DNA of 64,000 nt, taken from positions 186,001 to 250,000 of the forward strand of contig NZ_JAUOSF010000001.1 in NCBI RefSeq assembly GCF_030548465.1, given 5' to 3'. The position numbers and the translations under genes were made by a program. Within the stretch, counting starts at the first letter, position 1. Each line of letters starts with the position of its first letter. The DNA is from Tamlana sp. 2_MG-2023. Its GTDB lineage: Bacteria; Bacteroidota; Bacteroidia; Flavobacteriales; Flavobacteriaceae. The notes under the pieces were generated by a model. The model had not been told where the DNA came from, did no database searches, and saw only the letters and a list, made by a program, of their open reading frames with translations. Shown piece after piece: positions 62,264-64,000 of this stretch.

Positions 62264-63502
62264 CTATTCCTTTTTAGCGGTAAGCTCTGCGATTTTACAA
62301 ATCACTTCTGTGGCTTTTATCATGCTTTTCACAGGAACGTACTCGTAGCGGCCATGAAAATTATGTCCGCCAGCAAAAATATTTGGGCAAGGTAAGCCCA
62401 TATAGCTTAATTGTGCGCCGTCAGTTCCGCCACGAATGGCTTTTATAAGTGGCTTTATGCCAACTTGCTTCATGGCTTCTTCAGCAATATCTACAATATG
62501 CATTACGGGTTCAATTTTTTCAAGCATGTTGAAATATTGATCTTTAATTTCAGTAGAAACCACCTCATAACCATATTGCGAATTGAGCTCATTCGTAAGT
62601 TTCAGCATCATTTCTTTTCGCGCTTCAAAATGCCCTTTATCATGATCACGAATGATATACTCTAATACGGTTTCTTCAACTTCACCTTTCATATTATGTA
62701 AATGGAAAAAACCTTGGTATTCTTCAGTATGCTCTGGAGTCTCCAGTCTAGGTAAGGAATTAATAAACTCGGTAGCGATGTACATCGAATTTATCATTTT
62801 ACCTTTAGCATAACCTGGATGAACAATCTTCCCTTTTACTTTTACAACAGCGCCTGCAGCATTAAAATTTTCATATTCCAGCTCGCCAATTTGGCTGCCA
62901 TCCATGGTGTAAGCCCAGTCTGCTCCAAATTTTTTGACATCAAATTTGTGAGCTCCTCTACCAATTTCTTCATCTGGTGTGAAACCAACTTTAATTGCAC
63001 CATGTTTAATTTCGGGATGATTAATTAAGTACTCCATAGCCGAAATAATTTCACAAATTCCAGCTTTATCATCGGCGCCTAAAAGTGTGGTGCCGTCTGT
63101 TGTAATTAAGGTCTGTCCTACATAAAGATTTAAATCCTCAAAATAATCTGGCGATAACACGATATTTTCAGCTTCGTTTAGTACAATATCTTTACCGTCA
63201 TACTTATCTATAATTTGCGGATTTACGTGAGCTCCCGTAAAATCTGGAGAGGTATCAAAGTGCGATACAAAGCCAATAGTTGGAACCTCATGATCGACAT
63301 TGCTAGGCAAGGTGGCCATGATATAGGCATTTTCATCAATACTAACATCAGATAGGCCAATGGTTTTTAATTCTTCAACCAGTTTATTGGCTAAATCCCA
63401 TTGCTTTTCGGTGCTCGGTGTGGTATTTGAGGTTGGATCAGATTCAGTATCTATGGTTACATAGCTAATAAAACGTTTTATGATGTGTTCTTTTGATATC
63501 AT
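62264..63502 (-). CDS. pepT: peptidase T (tripeptide aminopeptidase)
   Basis: A 412-residue M20-family zinc aminopeptidase that releases the N-terminal residue of tripeptides in the cytoplasm. Motifs: [12 protein letters not shown] (metal ligand H), [17 protein letters not shown] (D ligand), [28 protein letters not shown] (E catalytic/ligand region) and [33 protein letters not shown]. It lies between the ecotin gene and the divergent pyrD. The length fits PepT rather than the shorter dipeptidase relatives. Confidence 0.95.
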   Translation of the reverse strand: MISKEHIIKRFISYVTIDTESDPTSNTTPSTEKQWDLANKLVEELKTIGLSDVSIDENAYIMATLPSNVDHEVPTIGFVSHFDTSPDFTGAHVNPQIIDKYDGKDIVLNEAENIVLSPDYFEDLNLYVGQTLITTDGTTLLGADDKAGICEIISAMEYLINHPEIKHGAIKVGFTPDEEIGRGAHKFDVKKFGADWAYTMDGSQIGELEYENFNAAGAVVKVKGKIVHPGYAKGKMINSMYIATEFINSLPRLETPEHTEEYQGFFHLHNMKGEVEETVLEYIIRDHDKGHFEARKEMMLKLTNELNSQYGYEVVSTEIKDQYFNMLEKIEPVMHIVDIAEEAMKQVGIKPLIKAIRGGTDGAQLSYMGLPCPNIFAGGHNFHGRYEYVPVKSMIKATEVICKIAELTAKKE

Positions 63503-63643
63503 TCTATAATAAATTAAGGGATTAACTTGTAAACCTATTGGTTTTCAGGGTTATAATTGTTTGAAAATTGAAGTTCTAAATTACGAATATTAATTTTTTT
63601 GGGCTTAACAATTGGTTGATTTTTTATTTAGATTAATTAGCGG

Positions 63644-63651
63644 TATTTTTG
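63644..63651 (+). promoter_or_regulatory. -7 box (TATTTTTG) for pyrD
   Basis: Full match to TAnnTTTG, 14 bases before the pyrD ATG at 63666. No TTTG at the ideal -33 distance; a TTG lies somewhat further upstream (63616-63618). Confidence 0.45.
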
Positions 63652-63665
63652 CACAAATAATAAAG

Positions 63666-64000
63666 ATGTACAAACTTTTACTTCGCCCGTTATTTTTCTT
63701 GTTCGATCCTGAAAAAATTCATCATTTTACCTTTTCTTTAATTAAAATCACTTCTAAAATCCCTGGTGTTTCAGCTATTTTTAGAAGTTTATATGTTATT
63801 GACGACAAGCGTCTGGAACGAAAATTATTCGGATTAACATTTAAAAACCCAGTGGGGTTAGCAGCAGGATTTGATAAAAACGCCGTGCTTTATAATGAAT
63901 TGGCTAATTTCGGATTTGGTTTTATTGAAATAGGAACCGTAACACCTAAAGGTCAAGAAGGAAATCCGAAGAAACGCTTGTTCAGATTAAAAGAAGACCA
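63666..64000 (+). CDS. pyrD: dihydroorotate dehydrogenase (quinone), 5' part only
   Basis: The first 111 codons of a class 2 dihydroorotate dehydrogenase, cut by the window end. It oxidises dihydroorotate to orotate at the membrane for pyrimidine synthesis. The N-terminal amphipathic helix region ([19 protein letters not shown], about 4-22) is typical of class 2 enzymes, followed by [20 protein letters not shown] (about 54-73; FMN-binding) and [26 protein letters not shown]. The start is ATG 63666. Confidence 0.93.
   Translation, partial: MYKLLLRPLFFLFDPEKIHHFTFSLIKITSKIPGVSAIFRSLYVIDDKRLERKLFGLTFKNPVGLAAGFDKNAVLYNELANFGFGFIEIGTVTPKGQEGNPKKRLFRLKED

Overview
The window reads as the chromosome of a marine-type member of the Flavobacteriaceae (Bacteroidota). 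Support: AT-rich DNA; Bacteroidota -7 promoter boxes of the TAnnTTTG type; frequent TTG/GTG starts; a large secreted glycoside hydrolase with a type IX secretion (T9SS) C-terminal sorting domain; a PorV/PorQ-like outer-membrane protein; a PUR/DUF3276 protein; and DUF4105, DUF808 and DUF1573 proteins. The species cannot be named from the sequence alone. No tRNA, rRNA, CRISPR array or transposase was seen.

Region 1 (1-20.85 kb, all + strand, mostly overlapping or nearly abutting genes) is a surface-polysaccharide locus. It holds at least twelve glycosyltransferases of the GT2 and GT4/GT-B types, an alpha-1,2-fucosyltransferase-like GT11, two PAPS-type sulfotransferase-like proteins, a neuA-neuB-neuC set for making and activating a sialic (nonulosonic) acid, an MBOAT acyltransferase paired with an SGNH-like membrane protein, and an unfamiliar GT-B-like protein directly after neuC that could be the nonulosonate transferase. 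The locus resumes at 29.16-34.09 kb with two GT4 enzymes, an O-antigen ligase/polymerase and a WbaP/WcaJ-type initiating phosphosugar transferase. Together they predict a capsule or O-antigen carrying fucose, sulfate, an acyl group and sialic acid. No flippase or chain-length regulator is present, so these must lie elsewhere.

Region 2 (20.85-29.16 kb) interrupts that locus with a weapon-like cassette: a PAAR spike-tip protein, a 1206-residue multidomain protein (split M23-like module, SH3-like stretches, an EF-hand, a second M23-like domain and a C-terminal GH24 lysozyme with the T4-lysozyme E/D/T triad at exact spacing), then three consecutive lipoproteins that look like periplasmic immunity proteins. 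The intergenic sequence on both sides shares several direct repeats, including a 42-bp perfect match, in shuffled order. This is the most interesting part of the window.

Region 3 (34.1-46.5 kb) is mostly core: DUF4105 and PorV/PorQ-like envelope proteins, phosphatidylserine synthase, DUF808, lptB, a carboxymuconolactone decarboxylase-like protein, tatC, kdsD, recQ, a cyclophilin-FKBP fusion, a DinB/YfiT protein, a GNAT and a redoxin. The kdsD-tatC-lptB neighbourhood concerns LPS and envelope biogenesis.

Region 4 (46.6-51.8 kb) is one large secreted GH86-like agarase/porphyranase with Ig-like repeats, a CBM6 and a T9SS tail, preceded by about 0.95 kb without a convincing gene. Region 5 (51.8-64 kb) is housekeeping: csaA-like, plsC-like, DUF3276, an ABC exporter, nusB, DUF1573 lipoprotein, yajC, GNAT, proC, proB, cysteine synthase, a lipoprotein ecotin with an arginine reactive site, pepT, and the start of pyrD cut by the window end. 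Word-like short tandem repeats sit in several intergenic gaps, and one forms the C-terminus of the DUF4105 gene.
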